NCBI GenBank assembly: GCA_024362935.1
Contig: JANCRA010000025.1
Location: 8,520,936 to 8,584,935, forward strand
Direction: 5' to 3'
Source of the DNA: Setophaga petechia
Lineage: Eukaryota > Chordata > Aves > Passeriformes > Parulidae
DNA: 64,000 bases
Part shown: piece by piece, positions 23,365 through 64,000 of the stretch
Position numbering within the stretch: position 1 is the stretch's first letter
How the letters are laid out: each line of letters begins with the position of its first letter
Notes under the pieces: model-generated
What the model was told of the DNA's origin: nothing
Seen by the model: the letters and a program-made list of their open reading frames with translations, nothing else
The model's database searches: none
Position numbers and translations under genes: made by a program

Positions 23365-26300
23365 CTGTCACAAGAAAAGGAGATAACGCTGAACAAATGC
23401 TGTATCAATATGATTCCTTTGAATTAAATGAATGTCAAATGACTTTTAATTGAATGTTCTATTTTTGCATTTAACTAACTTCATAGATCTGATACTTACA
23501 GTGTCCATCATAATCTTCTTCTGCAACATCGCCATTTCCTTGCGAAGTTCATTTTGGGCACCGGCCAGAAGATTTTCATTGCTCTTCTCCAGCTCTTCCA
23601 TGCTCTGAAGTTAAGGATAATATTAATTCAGAACTCCTCAATGTCAAGCAGTTAATTTAAAACAACCAAACAAACCAATAGTCATTCATACTACAATTTA
23701 ATTTTTACAGTGATCACAGATAATTGATGAGTTTGTCACAAACTTGGCAGAGGAATATACAGGACTTCATACTCCAGTCTACATTCCTATTTAAACAGTA
23801 TGTGCCCTGGGAAGAGGACAGAGCCCTCCAGTCAGCCTCTGTGAGGTCTCAGCTACTTTTTCTGCATTTCATATAAGATAAAAATTCTACAAGAGGAAAT
23901 TGAACAGACACCTGTCAGGAATTCTAGGGTTTCAGTATTATGACAACCTTGCTGGACTTGAAGTGAGGAGTATAAACCCCACTGCCTTTTTTTGCACACT
24001 TCTCCCCAAATAAGCCAAATAAAACTCCCTCGTTTATCTTCCCTTTTTTTTCATACAATTACACTTACCTCTGTTACGTGTCTAGTTGCATTTTCCTTAA
24101 TTTGTATTTATTTAAGCTTATTTGAGGTTTGAGTTCTACCTTTTGATCTTTTTTGAGGAGAAAAATCAAAGTGATACTTGACCTTCTGTTCAGTTTTTCC
24201 TCTTTGATGAAGACATTTTTGACATTTTGGAATAGTTACTATTTATTAATGTTTCTGTAATATACTCAGTAAATTTTGAGTTTTTTAAACTAAGAGTTGC
24301 TCCATTTCAGATTTATTTTTATCAACTACCAGGCTTGGAAAAAACCCAAACCAAACACCAAGCTTATCATAACTGAAATTTCAAAACCAATTAGGAAATT
24401 ACTTGAACTGAAATTAAGGTTTGTCAGAAATTGATGGACTTGAATCTGCCCTGTATACTGGCAGCTGGTGAAGCCACACCTGGAGTGCTGGGTCCAGTGC
24501 AGACTCCTAAGGACAAGAGAGATATGAACATACAGGATAGATTCCAGCAAAGGGAAATTATTAAGGCACAGAAGGTTTTCTCTTGTGAGGAATACCTTTA
24601 ACTAAAAAAGTAAAATTTTTGTGTGGTTGTACTCAAAACCCTTTTTTTTGATTGCTGCCTAGAATGTTGTTACTTTGTTAAAGAAATAGCTAACAACTTG
24701 AAACACTGAATTAATATAGTTTTCTTAAGTGATAAGGATCAGCTGCTTTCCAAGAACAAGATTTACCTTTAAGAATTGCTCATAGAGTTGCTTAATGGTC
24801 TTCAGTCTCTGACTTTGAACTATTCTTGCCTGTTGAAAAACCTTTTGTTGCTGACGAAGCATATTCTGAAGCAGAAGTAAAAGAAAAACATAATTCCATC
24901 AGTTGTTAAGCAGAGTGCTTGGACAGCACACCAGTTTCATTTTTCAGAATCAGAAAATCTTCCTTTATTGGAAATCTGTGCCTTGTAATGGGGATCTCTG
25001 CCTGGAGAAGTTACCCTGGCTTTTATTATGAAAGTAAGACTGAAGACTGGAGTAAGCCCCAAGTCACCTCCTGAGGTCTCTTGCAACCTGAATTATCCCT
25101 GTAAGATCCCATGAGGATTGCTATGCCCCACAGCTTCTTAGGGTATCCCAGAGGAATGGGTACCTAGGGAAAAGCAAACCTTGCAAATGTGTTGGAAGTA
25201 CAGAGCAACAGCACATGATTACATTCCATTGTACAGCTCCTATCCTCTTTCAGTGATTAAATTCTCTTACATTTATTATATACAGGCATATTTTTAAGGA
25301 ACATATGCTAAAAAACAACTACTTTCCTTTATTCCTTTGTTCCCTGAACCCAAAGACTATGGATGAAGAGAAACAGCACATGTCTTTCTTCTCCTTAAAT
25401 GGTCCTTGCTTTTCTCAAGCCATATGCTGGCCAAGGGCATCACTTAACAGTGTTTATAAACTTGCAATACAGTTTATAAATGCACCTCTTCCCAAACTTT
25501 AACAATCATATATTTATATTTAAACTACATAAAGTGTTTTTACATTTCTTGAGTATAGAAACAACAATATTCCCTCCTTGTGGAAAATACAGTGAAGTTC
25601 CCACCATGCTGGAAACTCACCGCTAGTTTTTCTTCCTGCTCCTCTGCCTTTTGCACATCTACATCCCACTGCTGAAATAAAGTCAGGAACTGCTGGGAGA
25701 ACTCATGATTGAGTTTCTGCCTATAAAATGACACTGTCTGTAAGTGTTACAAATGCTACAGGGAATTACAAGGAAAGCTAAGGTTCAACATACCAATGGA
25801 ATAGAATAAAAGTTGGCATAGATAAAGAAATAGGCTACTTTGACATCTGACCCCATTTCAATACTGTATGTTTTGAAAAACTGAACACACACATACACTG
25901 AGTGCATGTGGAACACATCTATAGAGACAGCACTCCCATAAAATACTGGTTAAAAAGAAATTGTAGTACCTCTTCTTCCTAACCGTGTCAGGTTTTCTGA
26001 GATTTACCATGTTTTTCTAATTCAATTACAGGTGGTTGCTTTAACACAAGGTGTTTATACTGCAAAACTGATAAACTCATTTCTTTAAAATTTGTCCGTA
26101 CAAGTTTCAAATACAAATAAATGTAGAACAACACCAAGACAGTTACAAGTATTGCTGACTTTTAGTTTTTAGCTCTTTTTTCACTTTGCTCTATCTCTGG
26201 TACCTGATGGAGTAATTAGATATGCCTTAAGAGGTGAGAGAAATGTTAAGGGAGGTGAAAATTATTTACTTTCTTAACCAGAATAATATTAAAGTTTTAC

Positions 26301-29300
26301 TGAACATTTTTCAGTTTTCAGGTAGACACAGAAAATTCCAAAGTGGGGACCCCCCCCCCCGTTGTTTTAAAATATATAATAACATCAAAGGTCACTTTCC
26401 ATAAAGATAAAAGTAAGACCCACTCTTTAATGTACCTTGCTCTCAGAGTTCCAAATCTTAAATTTGTCCCAAAGAGAATGTGCTGAATTATTACTGTCAG
26501 ATTAACAAAGGGGACACAGCAGAAGGCAGCAGAGGCCCTGAGCAGATGTTTAACATTAGATACAGTACTTGCTATTGCAAGGTGACAGACAGCCATCCAT
26601 GCTGTCACCCAGAAGGGAATCTAGTTCCACAGGCTTGGGAACCAAGAGGAAGGGTCACCTTTGCTCCTGCTGCATTTTCCAAACATGTTCAATCTTCTGG
26701 TTACTGGTTTTGAGTGAGGCTTTTGTGTACATTTCTAATCGTTTCCTCTTAGCTAGGAGAGCCTTGTTAATGTCAGCTGAAAGCCAAAGAATATTTAGAA
26801 ATTAGGCATGCTGGAAATGCATTAAAAAGGCTGATGAGTTACACTTTGGAGAAGCAATGAGGTGTGCTCTAACAAGAAGAAGCTGGTGTGATCTGAACTG
26901 GTGTGGTGATGTCCCTCGGCCTGCTGGTGGCACTGGTGTGAATGCTGCTTCCTTGTGCCTGTCACATGCCCTAACCCACACCTGTTTCAGAGTCATATGC
27001 CAATTTCTTGAATTTCAGAAATAAATTAAGGTTAGTATGTGGTAATTGTCCCTATGAACATACTGAATGAATGAATGAATGAATGAATGAATGAATGAAT
27101 GAATAACTATTTTTATGCTTCAGAGAGACAGTACTTTCTAAGTATTAATATAAGTTACTGTGTTTGTTTCACTTCAATTTACATGTGGAGATTTATTAAG
27201 TCACAGTAATTTAGTTTCCTTCTCACTGTAGATTTCAGGGAACATCTGTCAAACTTCTCTAATTTGCTGAGGCATCTGTCTCTGCTAATGCCAAACCCAG
27301 TATTTTGTGCAGACAGCATCCTCTCTCTGATCCATTCATTCTCCCTCCTTCCATCCTTTCCATTTCTGAGTCTTAAATTACAGACAGTCATAACTTTTTA
27401 GCATTGAAATCCTCCTCTAATCTGAACTCTAACCAGATCTCTAATACCATTCTAATATGTAATACAAAATATGTAATTTTGTGACAGCCTAAAGTCCTAA
27501 TTTGTGGATTAAGGAGTTACTCAAGCTTCTCTTTTACCTTAAATTTGACATGCAAGTAATGACTCTGTACAGGTTTCCTTTATTACATACAATTAAAGTA
27601 TTCAGTGTTTGAGTGTGTAATGCTGGCATTAAGATAGTTTCCCTTCCTTCCACAGCTTTTTGATGTTTGCTCACTGTGTGATGGGTATTGTTTATTCTTT
27701 ACAAATGTTGAAAGTGTTTTTTCTCTATCCTGTCACTATCTAGAATTCAGCTGCTAATTTAACTAGGTGAAGCCACCTAAGGATCTGATTATGACTATAC
27801 CAAATCCTGCTGAGTGACACACAAATTGCTCATCACTGGATGACCAGCATTACCTCCTCTCGTTATCTGGCTGTTCTAGAAACTCATATTCCTTCTGACT
27901 GCTGCAATTCTCTTACCTGCTGATTGCCTGTTCTCTAGATTTTTGGAAGTGCTAAGTACAGACTGCTCTCTCATTCTGTATCACAACTAAACTCTACTTC
28001 CAAAACTGCTCGTCTAGAATTAGAACTGTTTGTTCTCTTTTGCTGCCTATATTAACATTTACATTTTCCTTACTTCTCACTCAAGTCTTGCCATCCCCAG
28101 TATCCTCTATGCCAGTGTAACAAAAAATTGAGTGAGAACAACAGTAAACTGCTATTGTCCCTTTTCTCTACAATATATTTACTACCTTTTAAACTTCATC
28201 TTAAAATTGGAATTGATTATCCAAAGCACTCATGCATGTTTTTCTTGGTAATTATCTACACTTACAAGCTGTGACTCATTTATATGCAGATATTCCCTCC
28301 TCTTCATTCCCTTTGCTCTCCTTAGATATAACTTTTTTTCCTGAAAAGTGGCTTTATTCAGAAATGCTGAGAAGTGCTACAGAGATTAGTCATTTTACAT
28401 AAGTCTTGAAAGTTATTTTATGGTGAGTTATTACTGCCAACTCTGCAACTATATTTTATTTATTAGAATGTAAATGTACTTACCTCCAAATCTCTCCAAC
28501 ATATTCTGTACTTCACCCCTACAAAACAGTGTTTCAAATTTTTATTTGCCCATTTTCTGACTTTAGACCTGTTGAATATGCTTAAAACTAATTTTATTCA
28601 CATGCCTATTCCTTCTAAGCAGTAACAGAATTACCACTGCCACAAGATAATTTTACTCCTTTTCTTCTCCTGTGAGAGGTTTATTTTTCAGATAAATTTG
28701 CCTTTTTTTTTTTTAATATAATGCTAGAATCTATTAGCTATTCCCCAGTAAAGAGGCATTTAACATGCCTTGAGTAAGGGGAGCCAGTAAATAAAGATGA
28801 TTATTCCCGATAATAAAGAAAACAAAATGAATATTTGGAACACCAAATGAAAACAAGTCCTTCTCAGCATGACTGGCACAGTAAAAAATCTCAAGGCAAA
28901 TAATTTCAGGGTTGTTTAACAGCATCTTTAAGATGGTAACACTAGTGTGTAAGGCAGTGTTACAATACAGTAAAAACAGTATCTTCAACCTAACAGTTAT
29001 AATCTGCTTTTTTTTTTAAAGTACTTTTTTTAAAAGTACTTTTAGCATGTACTTTTTTATTACATTTATACTGTCCATGAATATTAATTTTTATTAATAT
29101 TTATTCACTCTCCATGAATATTAAATTAAGATTTATCTGTAAAATAATTTCTTTTTCGTTCAATATGTGGATCGTTTAAAGTATTGGTAATATCTTCAAG
29201 CAACTAAAATGAGAAGAGAAAAATTAATAGGACTTAATGACATTATCAACAATTTAGGATAAAACAAGTAATCTTTTTAAAAGAAACAAATTTTAAGAAC

Positions 29301-30342
29301 ACACAAATAATATCAATTTTTCTGCATTTTCAAAAGAAACTACAAAGAAACTGAAGAACTACTCTTTTGAAATGCTTTTTTAATTTTTTTTTTTTTTATC
29401 TACCACTACTGTATTATCTGTCACTTGATTTGTTTTTAATCAGATACTAAAAAAACCCCAAACCAAACCCAAACAAGGCAAAAATAAGCATATTGAATAA
29501 CTGAAGTTGGTATCTATTTAAGACCTGCTTATTTTGGAAAAAGCCCCAAACATCTAACCTTACCCCACATCGTCTGGAACCTGAGTAGTCACCAGAGGTC
29601 TTTTCTTTCCATGCTTCTCCATTACTGGCATGTCACCTTAAGAAGTATAGATATATTTACAAAAATACATTTTGTGTTGTTTTTTTGAGTTACTAAAAGT
29701 GTAATTACTTTTCTGTAATGCCAATTCTCTGCCCCTGTCTCATGGTCAGTTCCCATGAGTAACACAGGCAGCTCCTGTGAGTCTGGAGCTGGTGGATGGT
29801 GGTGAATTGCTCTGCAAGGCCAGGCTGGAGCTGGCACTGCTGACTTCTCTGCCCTGGTCTCAAATAATTTTACTTTCTCTGTCCACTACTACACCATTAC
29901 TCACAACTCATAATACCACAATCATCAGAATGGTAAAAATAACATAAAAATTTATAAAATTCCAATCTGAATTTACTGTAAAAAAGGTACTGTAATTCTG
30001 CACCTTTAAAAAGAAAAATCACAAATAGATATTTATATTATTTTGAAAATTACCAATCAAAATTACACAGTAGGAGCCTGGTGGTCTTTGGCATTACAAA
30101 CCATGCTATACTCAGTCCCTGGCTGACTCAGAAGTTCTTCCCTTCTTTTCATAATCACAAATGTGATAAAATTCACATTTTACAAATGTCCTAAAAATTT
30201 CATATAAAGCACCTTCTCTAATATCTTCCTCTGATCCACTCAGTTCTTTTCTTTCCTCCTCAAAGTCAAAAGAAGGTATGGTCTCATCTTCCTGTGCTGG
30301 TTTACCAGCTTTTCCTCCATGCTTTCTTCCTGATGGTGCCAT
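23311..30342 (-). CDS. SYCP3: Synaptonemal complex protein 3, whole coding gene (8 coding exons)
   Basis: Structural protein of the axial/lateral elements of meiotic chromosomes. It forms coiled-coil tetramers that assemble into fibres and compact chromatin during prophase I. Eight minus-strand exons join in phase to 237 codons plus stop (human 236). Order: an acidic N-terminal region with LSGSEED; a basic linker; [10 protein letters not shown]; then a long Cor1-family coiled coil ([59 protein letters not shown] heptads) to the conserved end [10 protein letters not shown]. Basic AKRKR and GKKRP clusters could serve nuclear import or DNA binding. It lies tail-to-tail with CHPT1 and downstream of GNPTAB, as in human. 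Confidence 0.96.
23500..23604 (-). CDS. SYCP3: SYCP3 coding exon 7
   Basis: Residues 186-220 in phase 0 at both ends: [19 protein letters not shown] and [14 protein letters not shown]. Coiled-coil heptads matching human SYCP3. Acceptor AACTTCAG, donor GTAAGT. Confidence 0.95.
24460..24590 (+). repeat. CR1 LINE internal fragment
   Basis: Plus-strand text GCCACACCTGGAGTGCTGGG, TCCAGTGCAGACTCC, then ATTCCAGCAAAGGGAAATTA and TTAAGG follows the sense CR1 sequence just before its 3' untranslated region. Divergent and truncated; it lies in SYCP3 intron sequence, opposite to the gene. Confidence 0.72.
24767..24865 (-). CDS. SYCP3: SYCP3 coding exon 6
   Basis: Residues 153-185, phase 0: [20 protein letters not shown] followed by [13 protein letters not shown]. 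Glutamine-rich coiled coil, nearly identical to human. Acceptor TGCTTCAG, donor GTAAAT. Confidence 0.95.
25621..25720 (-). CDS. SYCP3: SYCP3 coding exon 5
   Basis: The first base completes R119; residues 120-152 follow ([19 protein letters not shown], then [13 protein letters not shown]). Acceptor TTTTATAG, donor GTGAGT. Confidence 0.95.
26350..26360 (+). repeat. Mononucleotide C run
   Basis: Eleven consecutive C residues in a SYCP3 intron, an isolated homopolymer in AT-rich sequence. Length may vary or be misassembled. Confidence 0.9.
26659..26776 (-). CDS. SYCP3: SYCP3 coding exon 4
   Basis: Completes A80 and encodes residues 81-118, ending in the split codon R119. Contains [20 protein letters not shown] and [14 protein letters not shown], one of the most conserved parts of SYCP3, with the basic AKRKR cluster. 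Acceptor GGCTTTCAG, donor GTGACC. Confidence 0.95.
27065..27104 (+). repeat. (GAAT)10 microsatellite
   Basis: Ten perfect tandem copies of GAAT in a SYCP3 intron. A perfect array of this length is likely to be polymorphic. It has no spacers, so it is not an array of any CRISPR kind. Confidence 0.97.
28484..28518 (-). CDS. SYCP3: SYCP3 coding exon 3 (35-nt small exon)
   Basis: Only 35 nt: completes G68, encodes [11 protein letters not shown] (69-79) and gives the first base of A80. Acceptor TTTTGTAG, donor GTAAGT. Both split codons are completed correctly by the neighbouring exons, and the peptide aligns with human GEVQNMLEG. Confidence 0.93.
29564..29636 (-). CDS. SYCP3: SYCP3 coding exon 2
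   Basis: Completes G44, encodes residues 45-67 ([18 protein letters not shown] to DDV) and two bases of G68. This is the poorly conserved basic linker; its length matches human once aligned. Acceptor TTCTTAAG, donor GTAAGG. Confidence 0.9.
30213..30342 (-). CDS. SYCP3: SYCP3 coding exon 1 (start codon)
   Basis: Residues 1-43 and the first base of G44: [19 protein letters not shown], then acidic sequence with LSGSEED. The ATG at 30342 has a good context (CACCATGG) and aligns with the human start. The donor is GAAG/GTGCTT, a weak site supported by phase and homology. The frame stays open upstream of the ATG into the preceding intron. Confidence 0.9.
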
Positions 30343-30433
30343 GGTGAGATCTTTCCCTACTGAAACAGTATATTGTATTTGTGACATAACTTCCTCCACA
30401 ATAAATTGAAAATAAATATGTTCTCATGCTTAC

Positions 30434-30470
30434 CTGGACCAATTATGGGTATCTCTTTAACAGTCTGCAC
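30434..30470 (-). other. SYCP3: Candidate SYCP3 upstream exon (37 nt)
   Basis: On the minus strand, ATATCTTTACAG, then 37 nt, then CAG/GTAAGC: strong splice sites at both ends. A 74-nt intron (GTAAGC...TTTCAG) separates it from the start-codon exon at 30359. It could be 5' UTR. Joined that way it is also in frame with the SYCP3 ATG, reading VQTVKEIPIIGPVGKDLT before the methionine. Confidence 0.5.
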
Positions 30471-31744
30471 CTGTAAAGATATGCAAGCAGTCAAACTGGT
30501 TTAGTTTTGAGGTATTCCAAAACATTACCCATCAGTGAGTGATGCTTTTAAAAACATGTTTAAAAAATGCCAGGGCTATTAGGAACATACTTGATTCTGC
30601 TGGAAAAAAAAGATAGAAGTACCCATTTTCTTAAGATGTCTGCCAGCTCCCATAAGGTTTATTACACATTTTGTCATCTCCTGTACTGCATTCCCCAAAA
30701 GCTATGCCAATATTCTACTCTTCAAAAGAGAAATGATAAAGGATAGAGAACAATGTGATCCTACAAGCCATCCCACACTGTAAAGTCAAATATACATATG
30801 CTTATGCCATTTTTTAAAGTCCTGAGCAACTTCCAGGGTCTGATTTATCTTTCTTTATAGCTATTACACCTCTGCATTCTGTGACATAAGTAATGCCATT
30901 TCTATACTGGCAAACATGTTGCACATAATCTACCCTCTTAAAAAGATTATTCATTTATTTACTTTAGTAAACATCTCATTCTAGACACAATCCAACACTG
31001 CTAGAAATATAAGTAGGTTTTCCACTAGCCAGGGCAGAGACAGACCTAAAAATTAAGTTCACACATGAAAACTGAGAACTTCATTAAAGATCTTTTGAAT
31101 TTCAAGGACTGTGAGGTCCCCCCAACGTTATTAACTCTCTCACACACCTCAGTTTCTTATTTCTGTTTTTGCTGGGTTTTTTTTAGTTATTTGTCACTAG
31201 CTGTGAAAATGTTTTTTAATTCCAAATTCCATGTACATTCCACGTACAAACATGGCCACACTATGCTAAGGAAAGAGTACATTTTAATACCAAGTTTCTT
31301 CTGAGGTTGACGCTTCTCTACGTACTATGTAGAATTTTAGATATTACAAGTGTCTTGAAAAACCAGTGTCTTTATTGCCTGGAAAATCAAAAGTCTTTGC
31401 ATTAGAATTATCCTCAAATGATAGAAAGTTGTCAAGACTTAATCTGCTTTTCAACTACTGACTGTTGAGGACATGATGCAAAGGAGGAGAGTGCTGGGCC
31501 ATAATGTCTAGCTGTGCCTGTCCCTGTGCTGCCAAGGCACTTTAACTTTGAACTGCAAGTACATATTTTATCTGACATACAGACACTATTCTCTGTATTA
31601 AAATCAGTTGACAAAGCAGAACTTCTCAGTCCCCCTCAGCCAGGTGTAGAACAATCCTGCCTCCTCACAAGCCCAAGCAGCCCCCACCCACCCCGTGTAG
31701 GTAGCTATTTTAGCCGACCTGAGTGTCTTCAATCCAAAGCTGTG
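30471..31744 (-). other. SYCP3: Probable SYCP3 5' intron
   Basis: AT-rich stretch between the candidate 37-nt exon and the CpG island, with no recognised repeat or coding signal. It carries an AATAAA on the minus strand at 31371-31376, the first canonical poly(A) hexamer downstream of the GNPTAB stop codon. Confidence 0.5.
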
Positions 31745-32055
31745 TATTTTACAAACCGGTGCTTATGCGGGGCTTTCCACCGTGGAAACCCACCTCAGAG
31801 CAGCGAGGGAGACTTGGGCCGTCAGCTGCCGCCTGAGGGGACGCACAGGCGGCAGGGACAGCGTTGCTCGCACCTCTCTTCTCAGCAGAGGGAGCCCCGC
31901 CGGTCCCAAAGCCCCGGGGCCCCGGGCAGCCCTCAGCCGCCTCAGCGCCTGCAACGGCCGGGAAAGGGCGGGAACGGGCGCGGCCGGGCCGCGGCGCCGC
32001 CGCCCTCAGGACCCTCAGGCTCCTCAACAGCTTCATCCCGCTTTGAAAACGGGGC
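31745..32055 (-). promoter_or_regulatory. SYCP3: CpG island, probable SYCP3 promoter and first non-coding exon
   Basis: About 310 bp of GC- and CpG-rich sequence about 1.4 kb upstream of the SYCP3 start codon, with AT-rich DNA on both sides. On the minus strand a donor-like CTCTGAG/GTGGGT at 31794/31793 could end a non-coding first exon. A perfect 7-bp inverted repeat, TTTCCAC-C-GTGGAAA (31774-31788), lies just inside the resulting intron. Assignment to SYCP3 rests on position and orientation only; no other gene start is nearby. Confidence 0.6.
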
Positions 32056-33325
32056 CGTGCTTCAAATTACTATTAAATCATTAAAGCTTCAAGGTTCTTA
32101 ACGGGAAAAAAAAAAATTGACGTAAATATTCATACAGATTCCTGGCTAATTTGCCAAAATGTGTGAGCTTTGGTTGTCTTTGAAACAGAAACGGCAGACA
32201 AAACTTTCATCGCGTTTTAGTTAATTTCAAAGCAAGCCAAGTATTTTACAGTACATATGCACATACATTTTGTACATCATCCGATTACAAAAAACTTAAT
32301 GGTTTTTGAATACTGCTAATACAATTAAGTGAAGATACACCACCAAAAATTTCTGCTTGAAAAGATTCAGTACCCTTTCCCACATAAAACCACACTACTC
32401 TGATATCTCAACAAAATACAGGGCCAAACCCCGTGAAATTTAAAAACACCACAGCTTCGTATGTCAGTACAAATATTGTTTTATGAAGTGAAACACTGCT
32501 CCCCATACATTTCTAATTTGAAACAGTTTTTTACCCATTCATATAGAGGCACTTTTGCTTTTTTGATTTACAATACTTGTAAAATATTTTACCTTGATCA
32601 TTTTCCTTTGATTACAACCTCTCTTTGTAATCAAGCCAAGAAATAACACAATTTCTTTGTGTATTCTTTGGACTATAATACACCAGATATAAAACATCTT
32701 TCAAATAAACCATTAGATGTTATTACTGTGTAATTTTTTAGTAGCATACTTTTCTTTCAAATCCAAATTATACACTACAAATAGGGAGATGAATTTGTCA
32801 CTATGCTTGAATGTCAACATCTATAAATGTATTCTAAATTTAAATGACAAGTTACATAATTCTCAATTTTCCCCAGAAGGCTAAAAAAAGCAGCAATGAC
32901 AGAAATTTGCAAAATGCTTTGGAATGCAAGATCAAGGACTTCTTAAGCTGATCCCAAACAACTTTCCTTCCAACATTTTATCTAGTTGGCAACATCCACT
33001 GCAATAAATGCAGTTACATTTGTTTAGGTAACCCTTTTTATAAAAAAGGATAACATGGCCATGAACTAAGAGTTGTAAAGTAAGATCTGTTGAAAACTGC
33101 CTATGTACAGGTGTCCTGCAATTATTTGTTGTTATTTTGCATTGTCACAGCTCCAGCAGCTTTTATATCATGGAGAGTACTGCAGAGATTCGAATGTAGG
33201 TGCATGATTTTTTTTCTTCATAGCAATACAGTTAAACAGCAAACCAGAAAAGACACTTATGAAAGAGACATTTAAAATGCTTAAATCACAGCTTGAGGTA
33301 GACTGATCTCCAAAATAAAGCTCTT
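32056..33325 (-). other. GNPTAB: Probable GNPTAB 3' UTR
   Basis: About 1.27 kb of AT-rich, non-repetitive sequence between the GNPTAB stop codon and the SYCP3 CpG island, with no open frame of note. I found neither AATAAA nor ATTAAA on the minus strand here, only variants such as TATAAA (33037-33042), GATAAA (32977-32982) and CATAAA (32480-32485). The 3' end of the transcript is therefore unresolved. Confidence 0.5.

Positions 33326-64000
<30,675 letters not shown>

Larger units (their letters stand above)
23365..30433 (-). other. SYCP3: SYCP3 introns
   Basis: Introns between the coding exons: 23365-23499, 23605-24766, 24866-25620, 25721-26658, 26777-28483, 28519-29563 and 29637-30212, plus the candidate 74-nt intron 30360-30433. 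All are GT-AG on the minus strand. They hold a CR1 fragment, a C run, the (GAAT)10 array, T-rich tracts near 28699-28715 and 29377-29398, and a 13-bp direct repeat, TCCATGAATATTA (29074-29086 and 29111-29123). No other gene was seen. Confidence 0.8.

Noticed and set aside
27065..27104. Regular repeats suggesting a CRISPR-like array
   Set aside because: Tandem GAAT with no spacers, in a vertebrate intron.
31514..32101. 195-codon plus-strand open frame through the second CpG island
   Set aside because: Low-complexity Pro/Ser/Gly/Arg translation from GC-rich DNA; the island is better explained as the SYCP3 promoter.

Overview
This is vertebrate nuclear DNA, almost certainly from a bird. It is AT-rich and intron-rich, with small exons, GT-AG introns and CpG islands at gene starts. 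The recognisable interspersed repeats are fragments of CR1 LINEs, the dominant avian retroposon. I rebuilt three protein-coding genes exon by exon; every splice phase joins and the peptides match known vertebrate proteins. The order CHPT1(+) - SYCP3(-) - GNPTAB(-) is the same as on human 12q23.2.

Layout. 1-2600: upstream intergenic DNA with no gene seen. 2640-3480: CpG island with the CHPT1 promoter and first exon. 3035-20113: CHPT1 (cholinephosphotransferase 1), eight coding exons, 395 codons, including an 8.4-kb first intron. 20114 to about 21390: probable CHPT1 3' UTR. 23311-30342: SYCP3 (synaptonemal complex protein 3), eight coding exons, 237 codons, on the minus strand, so its 3' end faces that of CHPT1. 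One or two non-coding or N-terminally extending 5' exons and a CpG island (31745-32055) lie upstream of it. 33326-61700: the 3' nineteen coding exons of GNPTAB (alpha/beta subunit precursor of GlcNAc-1-phosphotransferase), 1190 complete codons. By comparison with human, these are exons 3-21. The first two exons (about 68 residues) lie beyond 64000.

Function. The three genes are neighbours, not a pathway. CHPT1 makes phosphatidylcholine in Golgi membranes. SYCP3 builds the axial/lateral elements of meiotic chromosomes. GNPTAB makes the mannose-6-phosphate tag on lysosomal enzymes in the Golgi. GNPTAB and SYCP3 lie in tandem on the minus strand with about 1.3 kb between the GNPTAB stop codon and the SYCP3 CpG island.

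No new multi-gene system was found. The points most worth a second look are: a 37-nt exon that would extend SYCP3 in frame at its N-terminus; a polybasic furin-like motif in the bird GNPTAB alpha region; no canonical poly(A) hexamer for GNPTAB before the SYCP3 promoter; a GC-rich exon in the middle of AT-rich GNPTAB; a 340-bp almost pure A/T block; an orphan exon-like open frame at 23125-23283; and a probable CR1-inside-CR1 insertion. Comparisons with human proteins are from memory; no alignment was run.
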